A stretch of DNA of 64,000 bases from Streptomyces sp. CB02261 (lineage in GTDB: Bacteria; Actinomycetota; Actinomycetes; Streptomycetales; Streptomycetaceae). The stretch lies in the NCBI RefSeq assembly GCF_001905665.1, contig NZ_LIVX01000002.1:879420-943419 (forward strand), read 5' to 3'. The notes under the pieces were generated by a model. It was not told the origin of the DNA, did no database searches, and was given only the letters and a program-made list of their open reading frames with translations. Made by a program: the position numbers and the translations under genes. Shown piece by piece: positions 46,361 to 55,148 of the stretch. Position 1 is the first letter of the stretch. Every line of letters starts with the position of its first letter.

Positions 46361-49300
46361 TCAGTCGAACCAGCGGTCCCTCGCCAGTTCCGGGGTTCGT
46401 GACGGATCCTCCAGGAGGGCTGCCACCTCGAAGCGGCGGGGCCATTGGCCCGAGGCCCAGGCCAGGCCCGCCGCCACGCCTTCCAGGGTGGAGGCGTGGA
46501 CCACGCCGTCCGGGGTACGGCGCCAGTCGAGTTCCGTGCCCGCCGCCCGGAGTTCCTCGTGCTCGACGTACGTCGTGGGAGCGGCCGGTCCCAGGAGGGT
46601 GCGGACCGCGTCCGGGACCTCGTGCTCCTCGCCCTCCGTCGTCACCTCCGCCTCCACCGTCTCGCTCAGGCGGCGCACCTGGAACAGCTCCGCCAGGTCC
46701 CCCGCCCGCGACGGCGACACCGGCAGCAGCGGCAGGCCCCCCTCCAGGGGCAGCAGGTCCGGGGCGTCCGCCACCACGGCCTCCGACGCGTCCACCACCG
46801 CCAGCGTGCCGTCCACCACCGCCCGCAGCTCGTCCGGGAGCGTCACCTGCTCCGGGTCCAGGTCGGCCAGGGCCGTGTACAGGGCGTGGAGTTGCACCGG
46901 TGACACCTCCCGCGACGGGTCCGCCAGCCGCGTCAGGAGTTCCGCCGCGCCCCCCGGTTCGTCCAGGAGCGCGCTCACCGACGTCCGTACGCCCAGGGCC
47001 CGCAGGACCTGCTCGTCCTCGAAGCCGGTCGCGTCGGCGGAGTCGTACAGACCGATCAGGAGCGGGTCCGTGCCGGCCGCGCGCAGTCCCGCCGGGCGCC
47101 GGCCGTCCAGGACCGGGTGGTCCCGCAGCCACCACGCCGTGTACGAGCGGACCGTCTCCGTCGTGCCGTCCGGCAGGAGGACCCGTACGGGCTGGGTCAG
47201 GGCGTCCCGGAGAGGCGGCTGCGCGAGGAGCGCCAGCGCCTGCGGCCAGGCGTCGTCGTCCACCAGGTCCAGGTCCCGTACCGCCACGATCTCCGTCGCC
47301 ACCGGCGGCACCGGCGACTCCGGCAGCCGGTCGAGGACGTCCTCGCACCACACGTCGACCGCGTCGAGGAGCCCGGCGTCGTCCGGCTCCGGGTAGTCGC
47401 CCTCGCGCGGTTCGACCTCGTCCGGGTCGAGGAGCAGGTCGGTGGCGCGGACCAGGGCGAACGTGGCGAGCACCCCGCAGGCGGCGAGGGGCTGTTCGCC
47501 CCAGCGGGCGGCCAGGTCGGCGTCCACGTAGGCCAGTTCGTCCTCGCGCATGACGGCGGCGAACGCCGAACCCGGAAGGACCAGTTCGCCCGCCGGGGAG
47601 AGTTCGCCGTCCTCGTCGGGGAGGGCGAGCGCGGCGAGCCAGGGCTCCTCGCCGGGGTCGAGCTCCGCGTCCCGTACGAGGGCGAGGACGGTCTCGGCGA
47701 GTTCGTCCGCGTCGAGCGCGTCCCCGTCCTCGTCCCAGATCTCGCCCGCGTCGAGGGAGGCCGCGACCGCCGCCCGTACCTGCGGGGTCGTCAGGACCGA
47801 TCGGGGCGTGGCGGGCAGGGCGCCCAGCTTCTCCAGGAGCGGGTGGGCGGCCTCGGGGTGGGCGACCTTCAGACCGAGGCGGGTCAGTTCGGCGGGGGTC
47901 CTGTCCTGCGGCAGGAGGACCTGGCGGGGGCCGATCGCCGTCCGGATCCGGGCGGCGCCCTCCTCCGGCTCCGCCAGCGGGACGGGGAGGCCCGACAGCC
48001 GGTCCGGGTCGACGCCGGCGAGGGAGTCGTACAGGCGCCACCACCAGGTGGGGGCCCTGTCCACACCGGCGAGGCGGTCGATCGCCTCGGTCAGGGGGAC
48101 ACGGCCGACGCCGAGCGTACGGAGCTCGGGCCGCCGCTCCAGGCCCGCCGGGAGGAGCGTCGGGAAGACCTCCGCGAGGACATCGACCGTGTCCGCTCCC
48201 GCGCCCTCCGCGACCTCGGCCTCGATCGGGCGGAGCGCGGGGAGTTCCTCGGTGGGGGCGGCGGGCGCCAGGAACGCCACGCGCGGCAGCCGGTCCAGGA
48301 TCGCCTCGCGCAGCGCCCCGTCGAGGGGTCCCTTGCCGAGCGGGCCGGGGACGAGGTCGAGCGTGGCGGTGGTCACCGGCTGCCAGTCGGCGAGGAGTTC
48401 GGCGTACGCGTCGGCGGCTCGCTGCACCAGGAAGTCGGTGAGCGGTCCGGGCGCCGGGTGCCGGCGCGCGGTGTCCAGGGGCAGGGAGGCGATGAGGAGG
48501 GCGGGGATGCCGAGCGGTTCGTCGGTGGGGGTGGGGGCGTGCACGACGGGGGTCGTACGGGGGTGGCGGGGGGCGCCCTCGGTGTCCACGGGTACGGCCC
48601 AGGTGACGGACCAGTGGGGGCGGAGGCGCTCCTCGACGGGGCGGTCCTTGAGGAGTTCCGCTTCGAGGGGGCCGCCGTGGGTGACGGTCCGCCAGCGGTG
48701 GGTGCCGGTGGCGGTGTCCTCGATCCGTACGTAGCCGTCGTCGTCGGTGCGGCTGAGGGTGCGTACGCCCTCCGCCGTCTCCACGACGATCTCGGCGAGG
48801 CCGGGGAGCGTGAGGAGGAGGGCGTCGTCGACGGAGTCGAGGAGCCGTTCGGCGAGGTCGCGGGCGGCGGTGTCGCGGAGGGGGAGGACGACGACCGTGT
48901 CGTAGCCGTCAGGGGCGGAGCCCTCGGCGGGCAGCGGGAGGCGGAGGAGGGGCACGTGGCCGTCGCGGCGGCGGAGTTCGTCGCCGAGGCCGGGGCTGTA
49001 CCGGGCGGTCTCGGCGGCGAGTTCGCGGGCTTCGGCGAGGGACCAGCGGACGCCGCCGTGTCGGCCGAGGACGGCGGGCTCGTCGGTGACGGCGAGGACG
49101 GCGGCGAAGCCGACGCCGAAGCGGCCGACGGCGCCGTGGGTCTGCTCGCGCTTGGCGGAGGCGCGGAGGGTGGAGAGCGACTCGGCGCCGGCGGCGTCCA
49201 GGGGGGCGCCGGTGTTGGCGGCGGCGAGGACGGCGGGGCCGTCGGGTCCTGCCGGGTGGAGGGTGAGGCGCAGGCGGCCGGGGACGGCGGCGCGGTGGGC

Positions 49301-49495
49301 GGCGTCGGCGGCGTTCTGGGCGAGTTCGACGACGAGGCGGTCGCGGTAGCCGCCGAGGGCGAGGTCCTCCTCGGCGTTGGCGTCCTCCCGGAACCGGGCG
49401 GGGGAGGCGCCCCAGGCGTCGAGCACGCCCCGCCGCAGCCGTGCGGTGCCGAAGGGGTCGGTTCCGTCGGTCGTCGTCCGGACGCTGACGCTCAC
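46361..49495 (-). CDS. Large sacsin/Hsp90-type GHKL ATPase-like protein
   Basis: 1044 residues from GTG 49495, preceded by GGAG. The N-terminal 250 residues carry the GHKL/sacsin ATPase fold: LVVELAQNAADAAHRAAVPG at about 54 (N box Asn), AAANTGAPLDAAGAESLSTL at about 90 and GAVGRFGVGFAAVLAVTDEP at about 120 (G boxes). The remaining 800 residues are acidic, Leu-rich and helical without a recognised domain. Often annotated as 'molecular chaperone Hsp90' in Streptomyces, but true HSP90 middle and C-terminal domains are not visible. Client or role unknown. Confidence 0.85.
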   Translation of the reverse strand: MSVSVRTTTDGTDPFGTARLRRGVLDAWGASPARFREDANAEEDLALGGYRDRLVVELAQNAADAAHRAAVPGRLRLTLHPAGPDGPAVLAAANTGAPLDAAGAESLSTLRASAKREQTHGAVGRFGVGFAAVLAVTDEPAVLGRHGGVRWSLAEARELAAETARYSPGLGDELRRRDGHVPLLRLPLPAEGSAPDGYDTVVVLPLRDTAARDLAERLLDSVDDALLLTLPGLAEIVVETAEGVRTLSRTDDDGYVRIEDTATGTHRWRTVTHGGPLEAELLKDRPVEERLRPHWSVTWAVPVDTEGAPRHPRTTPVVHAPTPTDEPLGIPALLIASLPLDTARRHPAPGPLTDFLVQRAADAYAELLADWQPVTTATLDLVPGPLGKGPLDGALREAILDRLPRVAFLAPAAPTEELPALRPIEAEVAEGAGADTVDVLAEVFPTLLPAGLERRPELRTLGVGRVPLTEAIDRLAGVDRAPTWWWRLYDSLAGVDPDRLSGLPVPLAEPEEGAARIRTAIGPRQVLLPQDRTPAELTRLGLKVAHPEAAHPLLEKLGALPATPRSVLTTPQVRAAVAASLDAGEIWDEDGDALDADELAETVLALVRDAELDPGEEPWLAALALPDEDGELSPAGELVLPGSAFAAVMREDELAYVDADLAARWGEQPLAACGVLATFALVRATDLLLDPDEVEPREGDYPEPDDAGLLDAVDVWCEDVLDRLPESPVPPVATEIVAVRDLDLVDDDAWPQALALLAQPPLRDALTQPVRVLLPDGTTETVRSYTAWWLRDHPVLDGRRPAGLRAAGTDPLLIGLYDSADATGFEDEQVLRALGVRTSVSALLDEPGGAAELLTRLADPSREVSPVQLHALYTALADLDPEQVTLPDELRAVVDGTLAVVDASEAVVADAPDLLPLEGGLPLLPVSPSRAGDLAELFQVRRLSETVEAEVTTEGEEHEVPDAVRTLLGPAAPTTYVEHEELRAAGTELDWRRTPDGVVHASTLEGVAAGLAWASGQWPRRFEVAALLEDPSRTPELARDRWFD

Positions 49496-49700
49496 GTCTG
49501 ACTCCACTCTGGGGCGGGGGTGGGGGGTGGGGGTCCTGCGGGCCCGATGATCCGGGGCCCGAAAGGTACCGCGCTCCGGGGGGCGGCGGTCGCGGGGGCA
49601 CGGTCTTGGTCGGGGCGCGTGGGGGCATTCGGCGCGCGGGCGGTGCGGCGGGCCGCCGTGCCTGCGGGGGCGGGGTGCGGGGTGCCTCCCGCGTGGGCCC

Positions 49701-50126
49701 GTTGTGGGCAGGCGTTCCGCGGGACGATTGCCCGCACGGAGGGGGTGAGGGGCCGCCGCCCACCCGGCACCGTTGTGGGCAGGCGTTCCGCGGGGCGGAA
49801 CGGGTGGGCACCACCCACGACAGCGCCGCACCCGGGGTGCGGGTTCAGGCGCGGGAGCCTCGGCCCGGCAAGGGGCGCCGTCCCGTGTGCCCACCCGTCC
49901 CGCCCCGCGGGACGATTGCCCACACGGAGGGGGTGAGGGGCCGCCGCCCACCCGGCACCGTTGTGGGCAGGCGTTCCGCGGGGCGGAACGGGTGGGCACC
50001 ACCCACGACAGCGCCGCACCCGGGGTGCGGGTTCAGGCGCGGGAGCCTTGGCCCGGCCAGGGGCGCCGTCCCGTGTGCCCACCCGTCCCGCCCTGCGGGA
50101 CGATTGCCCACACGGAGGGGGTGGGG
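49701..50126. repeat. Tandem copies of a TGGGCA/TGCCCA inverted-repeat element (188-bp unit)
   Basis: Two 188-bp units, 49721-49908 and 49909-50096, differ at only 4 positions, with a partial third (50097-50123) and a half hairpin before them (49701-49720). Each unit holds a forward hairpin (GTTGTGGGCAGGCGTTCCGC, GGG, then GCGGAACGGGTGGGCACCAC), a GCACCCGGGGTGC stem and a reverse hairpin (GTGTGCCCACCC... to ...TTGCCCACAC). The whole intergenic stretch 49496-50165 contains no convincing gene. A relative lies at 59801-60028. Confidence 0.9.
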
Positions 50127-50165
50127 GTTCTGGCGTGGCGAAGGGCGCCGCGCGCGGGCGGTCGG

Positions 50166-51095
50166 TTAGGAGTGGCCCAGGTCTTCTGAGGTGTCGTCGG
50201 GTTCGGTGGTGGAGCCGGAGTCCTTCGCCGGGCGGAGGGGGAAGGCGTCCACGGCCGTCGAGTCGAAGACGGGCGGCGCGGGCCGCGGCGGTGTCGGCAT
50301 GACGGCGGCCTCGGAGTGGCCTCCGCAGCCGTAGGCGAGGGAGACGACCCGGCCGTCGGCGGGGGCGAACTCGTTGGCGCAGACACCGAACGCCTGCTTG
50401 AGGGACCCGGCGAGCGGCACCAGGAAGGCGCAGGACTCGCAGGAGGCCGGCGCGGCCTGGGCCATGGGCGTGCGGGCGCCGAAGGCCTCGTCCCAGCGGT
50501 CGGCGGCCACGTGCAGGCCGTACCGGGAGAGGACGCGGGCCCGGCGCATGCCGAGTTCTTCGGCGACCGCGGCGACTGTGCCCCGCGCGGGGGTGCGGGT
50601 CACGATCTCGGCGTCCTCGGTGTCGAGGTGCTCCTCGAGCTCCTCCGAGACGATGGAGTTCGGCGGCGGCGCGTCCTCGCCCGTGTAGCCGGGCTCCAGG
50701 CGCAGGTCGTCCTGCTCGGTGGGGAGGAGGTCGCCGGGGCCCATGTCGCCGGGGCGGAGCCGCTCGCTCCAGGGCACCCACTCGGGGGCGAGGAGGGCGT
50801 CGGAGCCGGGCAGCAGGACGGTTTCGTCAAGGGTGACGTTCTTGGCGCGGGACGCGCGGGTGACGGTGACCGCCCAGCGCCAGCCCCGGTAGCCGGGTTC
50901 CTTGGACTCGAAGTAGTGGGTGACGACGCGGTCGCCCTCCGCGACGACCTCGACGTGGGCGCCGACGATGCCGGGGGCGGCCGCCTCCTCGGCGGCCTCC
51001 CGCGCGAGGTCTACGGCCTCGGCGCACAGGCGGTCGGGGATACGCGTGGCTCGCGGGGTACGGGGGGTACCGCTTCGCGTCGTCGCAGCACTCAC
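50166..51095 (-). CDS. DUF3027 protein
   Basis: 309 residues from GTG 51095. The body matches the actinobacterial DUF3027 family: RLCAEAVDLAREAAEEAAAP near 20, THYFESKEPGYRGWRWAVTV at about 61, and a C-terminal CESCAFLVPLAGSLKQAFGV with FGVCANEFAP and LAYGCGGHSEA, giving Cys residues suited to a metal site (CxxC plus two Cys). The tail is Pro-rich. Function unknown. The DNA upstream to 51338 is open but not conserved in appearance. Confidence 0.88.
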   Translation of the reverse strand: MSAATTRSGTPRTPRATRIPDRLCAEAVDLAREAAEEAAAPGIVGAHVEVVAEGDRVVTHYFESKEPGYRGWRWAVTVTRASRAKNVTLDETVLLPGSDALLAPEWVPWSERLRPGDMGPGDLLPTEQDDLRLEPGYTGEDAPPPNSIVSEELEEHLDTEDAEIVTRTPARGTVAAVAEELGMRRARVLSRYGLHVAADRWDEAFGARTPMAQAAPASCESCAFLVPLAGSLKQAFGVCANEFAPADGRVVSLAYGCGGHSEAAVMPTPPRPAPPVFDSTAVDAFPLRPAKDSGSTTEPDDTSEDLGHS

Positions 51096-51487
51096 AGGTC
51101 TCGCTTCTCTCCTACGCCGTCTCACGGGTGCGCCGGCCGAGGGGCGGGAGCGAAGCCACGGGCGGCGGGCGGAGCGGACCTGTGGGCCGCATCGACGTCC
51201 GCGCACCCGACGTGTCTCGCGTGTCTCGGGCACACCTATCGTCATCCATTCTGCGGGATGCCGAAGAGGCGCGCGGCCGAGAGCTTCCGCCGGTGACGCG
51301 CTACGCACGCTACCCCGTTCGCGGGCCTCAGCCCACATGGCCGCCCCAAGTGGCCCGGATCATGGATGGCCGGAGGGTGTTCCCGGGGGTGTCCGGGGGT
51401 GTCCGGCGGGGTCCGTGGGACGGTCCGTCGGTGGCCCGTCCGCCGTGCCACGGTTCGTCCGGGCTGCCGGTGGGGCACTATGACGGA
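51096..51487. other. 392-bp divergent promoter region
   Basis: No gene is seen. Direct repeats are present: GTGTCTCGC/GTGTCTCGG near 51209-51227 and GGGGGTGTCC twice near 51385-51404. These may be promoter or operator parts for DUF3027 and the MFS gene. Confidence 0.4.
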
Positions 51488-52867
51488 GTGGCAGCCGCAC
51501 GGTCTTCCGCACGATCCGAAGATCATGCCGGACCGCTCCGCCGAGCGGGCCGGTCGGTCGGTCGTGCCCTGCACCTGCCGTTCACGGGCACGGCGCGGGG
51601 CATCAGGAAGGCCACGCACGCGCACGGCGCGGGTGAGTCGGGGCTCGGGAAGCTGATCGAGCTGCACGCGGTGAACGGCGCCGGTGACGTCATGATCACC
51701 GTCGCCCTGGCGTCCACGGTCTTCTTCTCGGTGCCGACGGACGAGGCGCGGGGGCGCGTGGCCCTCTACCTCGCCATCACGATGGCTCCCTTCACGCTTC
51801 TCGCCCCGGTGATCGGTCCGCTCCTGGACCGCATCCCGCACGGGCGGCGGGCGGCGATGGCGGGCGCGATGCTGACCCGCGCGGTCCTCGCGATCATGAT
51901 GTCGACGGTGGTCGCCACGGGGGGCATCGAGCTGTATCCGGCGGCGCTGGGGGTCCTGGTGGCCTCGAAGGCGTACGGGGTGGTGCGCAGCGCGGTCGTG
52001 CCGAGGCTGCTCCCACCGACGTTCTCGCTGGTCAAGGCGAACTCCCGGGTGACCCTCGCAGGGCTGCTCGCGACGGGGATCGCCGCGCCGATCGGGGCGG
52101 GGCTGCAGATGGTGGGGCCCGGCTGGCCCCTGTACGGGGCGTGCGCGCTGTTCCTGCTCGGGGCGTTCTGGGCGCTGCGGATGCCGCCGAAGGTGGACTC
52201 GGCGAAGGGCGAGCGGCGGGCGCACCTGCTGACGCACGGCGAGCGGAAGCCGAGTCTGCGGACGGTGGGGCCCTCGGTCCTCCACGGTCTGGAGGCGAAC
52301 GCGTCGCAGCGCATGCTGTCGGGCTTCCTGATCTTCTTCCTGGCGTTCCTGCTGCGGGAGCATCCGTTGTCGGGGCAGAGCGCCGCCGTCTCGCTGGGGA
52401 TCGTGGGTGTGGCGGCGGGCGTGGGCAACGCGTGCGGTACGGCGGTCGGCTCGCTGCTCCGGGAGCGCGGCCACGGCCCGGAAGTGATCATCGCCACGAT
52501 GGTCACCGTGGTCTGCGGTACGGCGGTCTGTGCGGCGGTGTTCTTCGGCGGGGTGATGGTGGCGGTCCTGGGGGCGGTCGCGGGGCTGACGCAGGCCCTG
52601 TCGAAGCTGTCGCTTGACGCGCTGATCCAGCGGGACGTGCCGGAGGTGGTGCGGACCTCGGCGTTCGCGCGTTCCGAGACGGCCCTGCAGATGGCGTGGG
52701 TGGTGGGCGGCGGGATCGGCATCGCGCTGCCGCTGAACGGGACGCTGGGCATGTCCGTGGCGGCCGGTTTCCTGGCCCTGGGGGCGCTCCTCTCGGTCCG
52801 TGGCCTGCTCGCCGAGGCCCGGCGCCGCCCGGGGTCGAAGGACCGGTCGAAGGCCCGGGTGGCGTAG
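51488..52867 (+). CDS. MFS-type membrane transporter
   Basis: 459 residues from GTG 51488. A basic N-terminal region (to about 55, including PFTGTARGIRKATHAHGAGE) precedes about 12 hydrophobic segments: GDVMITVALASTVFFSVPT, GRVALYLAITMAPFTLLAPV, a motif-A-like LDRIPHGRRAAMAGAMLTRA, SLVKANSRVTLAGLLATGIA and FARSETALQMAWVVGGGIGI. I recall this well-conserved actinomycete MFS protein, but not its substrate. The long upstream frame is not coding. Start precise position is moderately sure. Confidence 0.88.
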   Translation: MAAARSSARSEDHAGPLRRAGRSVGRALHLPFTGTARGIRKATHAHGAGESGLGKLIELHAVNGAGDVMITVALASTVFFSVPTDEARGRVALYLAITMAPFTLLAPVIGPLLDRIPHGRRAAMAGAMLTRAVLAIMMSTVVATGGIELYPAALGVLVASKAYGVVRSAVVPRLLPPTFSLVKANSRVTLAGLLATGIAAPIGAGLQMVGPGWPLYGACALFLLGAFWALRMPPKVDSAKGERRAHLLTHGERKPSLRTVGPSVLHGLEANASQRMLSGFLIFFLAFLLREHPLSGQSAAVSLGIVGVAAGVGNACGTAVGSLLRERGHGPEVIIATMVTVVCGTAVCAAVFFGGVMVAVLGAVAGLTQALSKLSLDALIQRDVPEVVRTSAFARSETALQMAWVVGGGIGIALPLNGTLGMSVAAGFLALGALLSVRGLLAEARRRPGSKDRSKARVA

Positions 52868-52929
52868 GCGCGTCCCGGACCGGAGGGCGGCACGCCGTAC
52901 CCCCGCGTGGCGCGGGCGCGGCGGCCCGA

Positions 52930-52935
52930 TAGCCT
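52930..52935 (+). promoter_or_regulatory. Leaderless -10 box of the DUF2771 lipoprotein gene
   Basis: TAGCCT, 7 nt gap, ATG 52943, with no ribosome site. Confidence 0.6.
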
Positions 52936-52942
52936 TCGGCTC

Positions 52943-53422
52943 ATGACCGTTGCGTTCTTCTCCGGCTCGCGCCGCCGGGCCGCCGTCGCCCTCGGGGCCG
53001 TCTCCGCCGGGCTCCTCGTTCTCTCCGCCTGCGACAAGCCGACTCCGCTCGCGACCCTGACGGTCGGGACCGACTCGGTCCACTCCGAGGCCGCCTGCTA
53101 CAACGACGGCGACGCCATCAAGGAGTCGCAGATCCAGCAGTGCCTCAACAAGAAGGCCGAGAAGTCCATCACCGTGGCGATGGACGACAAGATCCGCTTC
53201 GGGGTCGACCCCGAGATCGCGGACAACGGCTGGACGATCTTCCTCGGCGGCCAGCAGGCCGAACCCGAGCCGTACAAGAAGACGTACCGGACCATTCCGG
53301 CCAGCGCCTTCTTCTCCAGCCAGACCGGCGAGGCCACCGACAAGACCCAGGTGACCATCGTCGAGAACACCGGCAAGAAGCTGACCGGTGTCTGGCACTT
53401 CCAGCTGAAGAAGGACTCCTGA
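52943..53422 (+). CDS. DUF2771 lipoprotein
   Basis: 159 residues. The N terminus has Arg residues (GSRRRAAVALGAVSAGLLVL) and a lipobox LSAC with the modified Cys at about 30. The mature domain includes LATLTVGTDSVHSEAACYND, KIRFGVDPEIADNGWTIFLG and VTIVENTGKKLTGVWHFQL, matching DUF2771. It would be a membrane-anchored extracytoplasmic protein; function unknown. It is directly upstream of mqnB (7 bp), possibly co-transcribed. Confidence 0.92.
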   Translation: MTVAFFSGSRRRAAVALGAVSAGLLVLSACDKPTPLATLTVGTDSVHSEAACYNDGDAIKESQIQQCLNKKAEKSITVAMDDKIRFGVDPEIADNGWTIFLGGQQAEPEPYKKTYRTIPASAFFSSQTGEATDKTQVTIVENTGKKLTGVWHFQLKKDS

Positions 53423-53429
53423 TCCTCCG

Positions 53430-54281
53430 GTGCCCCACCGGATCCTGATCGTGACGGCCGTGGCGGCGGAGGCGGACTCCGTCACCGCCGGCCTCGGCCT
53501 CGGCGGCCCGGAGTCCGTGCCGCTGCCGGGGGGCCTCGTGCTGCGCCGTCACACGGGCCCTCGCCCGTCGGCGTGTGTCGACGTCCTGGTCGGCGGGGTG
53601 GGTCCCGCCGCCGTGGCCGCGTCGACCGCGACCGCTCTGGCGTACGCGTCGCTGACCGGCGCCGGGAGCCACTCCGGGACCGGCGCCGGAGGTCACTCCG
53701 CCACCGGGACCGGCTCAGGGACCGCAGCCGATGCCGCGCCGGGAGCCGCCGGGCCCCGTTCCGGCGGTCCCTATGACCTGATCGTCTCCGCCGGGATCGC
53801 CGGCGGATTCCCCTCCCGCGCGCCGGTCGGTTCCGTCGTCGTCTCCGCGTCGATCGTCGCCGCCGACCTCGGTGCCGAGACCCCCGACGGGTACCTCGCC
53901 GTGGAGGAGCTCGGTTTCGGGCGGTCCGCGCATCCCGTGCCGGACGCCCTGACCTCCCGTATCGCCGCCGTCCTGGGCGCCGGGGGCCTGCCGCACACCG
54001 TCGGGCCCGTGCTCACCGTCTCGACCGTCACCGGGACCGCCGGCCGTGCCGCCGCCCTCGCGGAGCGCCGTCCGGGGGCCGCGGCCGAGGCCATGGAGGG
54101 GTTCGGCGTCGCCGAGGCCGCCGCCGCGTACGGGGTGCCCGTCGTCGAGATCCGGGCCGTGTCGAACGCCGTCGGGCCCCGTGACCGGGCCGCCTGGCGC
54201 ATCGGCGAGGCCCTGGAAGCGCTGGGGCAGGCCTTCGGGCTGCTCGGCAAGACCGTCTTCGTGGAGCTGGAGCCGTCGTGA
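53430..54281 (+). CDS. mqnB: Futalosine hydrolase
   Basis: 283 residues from GTG 53430. It removes hypoxanthine from futalosine in the alternative (futalosine) menaquinone pathway. The nucleoside-phosphorylase fold shows as ILIVTAVAAEADSVTAGL at the start, VDVLVGGVGPAAVAASTATA at about 50, DLIVSAGIAGGFPSRAPVGS at about 113 and AEAMEGFGVAEAAAAYGVPV at about 218 (active-site MEG). A Gly/Ser/Thr/Ala-rich insert of about 35 residues at about 75-110 is unusual. Stop overlaps the mqnD start (GTGA). Confidence 0.95.
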   Translation: MPHRILIVTAVAAEADSVTAGLGLGGPESVPLPGGLVLRRHTGPRPSACVDVLVGGVGPAAVAASTATALAYASLTGAGSHSGTGAGGHSATGTGSGTAADAAPGAAGPRSGGPYDLIVSAGIAGGFPSRAPVGSVVVSASIVAADLGAETPDGYLAVEELGFGRSAHPVPDALTSRIAAVLGAGGLPHTVGPVLTVSTVTGTAGRAAALAERRPGAAAEAMEGFGVAEAAAAYGVPVVEIRAVSNAVGPRDRAAWRIGEALEALGQAFGLLGKTVFVELEPS

Positions 54282-55132
54282 CCAAGCTGAAGATCGCCTA
54301 CTCGCCCTGTCCGAACGACACGTTCGTCTTCGACGCCTGGGCCCACGGCCGCGTCCCCGGCGCCCCGCGCCTCGACGTGACCTTCGCCGACATCGACGTC
54401 ACCAACGGCTGGGCGGAGAGCGGGACCGACACGCACGACGTCCTGAAGGTGTCGTACGCGGTGCTGCCGTGGATCCTCGACGAGTACGCGCTGCTGCCCT
54501 GCGGCGGCGCCCTGGGGCGGGGCTGCGGGCCGCTCGTCCTGACGCGCGACGCCGGGACCGGCGCCGATCTCGCCGGGAAGACGGTCGCGGTGCCGAGCGA
54601 GCGTTCGACCGCGTACCTGCTGTTCCGGCTGTGGGCGGCGGAGACCGTGCCCGGCGGGGTCGGGGACGTCGTCGTGATGCCGTTCCACGAGATCATGCCC
54701 GCCGTGCGCGACGGGAAGGTCGACGCGGGGCTCGTCATCCACGAGGCCCGGTTCACGTACCAGAACTACGGTCTGCACTGCCTCGCCGACATGGGCGAGC
54801 ACTGGGAGTCCACGACCGGGCTGCCGATCCCGCTCGGCGCGATCGTCGCCCGCCGCTCGCTCGGAGCCGAGACCCTGGAGCGGCTCGCCGCGTCCGCCCG
54901 TGCCTCGGTACGGATGGCCTGGGACGACCCGTCCGTGTCACGGCCGTACGTCCTGGAGCACGCGCAGGAGATGGACCCGAGGGTGGCCGACCAGCACATC
55001 GGTCTCTACGTCAACGAGTTCACGGCCGACCTCGGCGAGCACGGCTACGCGGCGGTCCGGGGGCTGCTCACCCGCGCCGCGGCCGAGGGACTCGTACCGC
55101 CCCTCGGCCCGGACGCGCTGTCGTTCCCGTGA
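54278..55132 (+). CDS. mqnD: 1,4-dihydroxy-6-naphthoate synthase
   Basis: 284 residues. It converts cyclic dehypoxanthinyl futalosine to 1,4-dihydroxy-6-naphthoate. The family start KLKIAYSPCPNDTFVFDAWA is clear, followed by DVLKVSYAVLPWILDEYALL, TVAVPSERSTAYLLFRLW at about 107, HEIMPAVRDGKVDAGLVIHE at about 142 and the ligand-binding ENTGLPIPLG-like STTGLPIPLGAIVARR at about 185. It is a substrate-binding-protein-like fold. Four-base overlap with mqnB (GTGA) indicates coupling. It ends 16 bp from the opposite cold-shock gene. Confidence 0.96.
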   Translation: MTKLKIAYSPCPNDTFVFDAWAHGRVPGAPRLDVTFADIDVTNGWAESGTDTHDVLKVSYAVLPWILDEYALLPCGGALGRGCGPLVLTRDAGTGADLAGKTVAVPSERSTAYLLFRLWAAETVPGGVGDVVVMPFHEIMPAVRDGKVDAGLVIHEARFTYQNYGLHCLADMGEHWESTTGLPIPLGAIVARRSLGAETLERLAASARASVRMAWDDPSVSRPYVLEHAQEMDPRVADQHIGLYVNEFTADLGEHGYAAVRGLLTRAAAEGLVPPLGPDALSFP

Positions 55133-55148
55133 CCGGGACCGACGGTCC

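Noticed and set aside
49701..50126. Possible CRISPR array
   Set aside because: The unit is 188 bp with no short repeat/unique spacer alternation and no cas genes.
49520..50302. Several overlapping open frames with repeated His/Arg/Pro/Gly-rich proteins
   Set aside because: They are readings through the 188-bp repeat element in several frames; the protein repeats follow the DNA repeat, with no ribosome sites.
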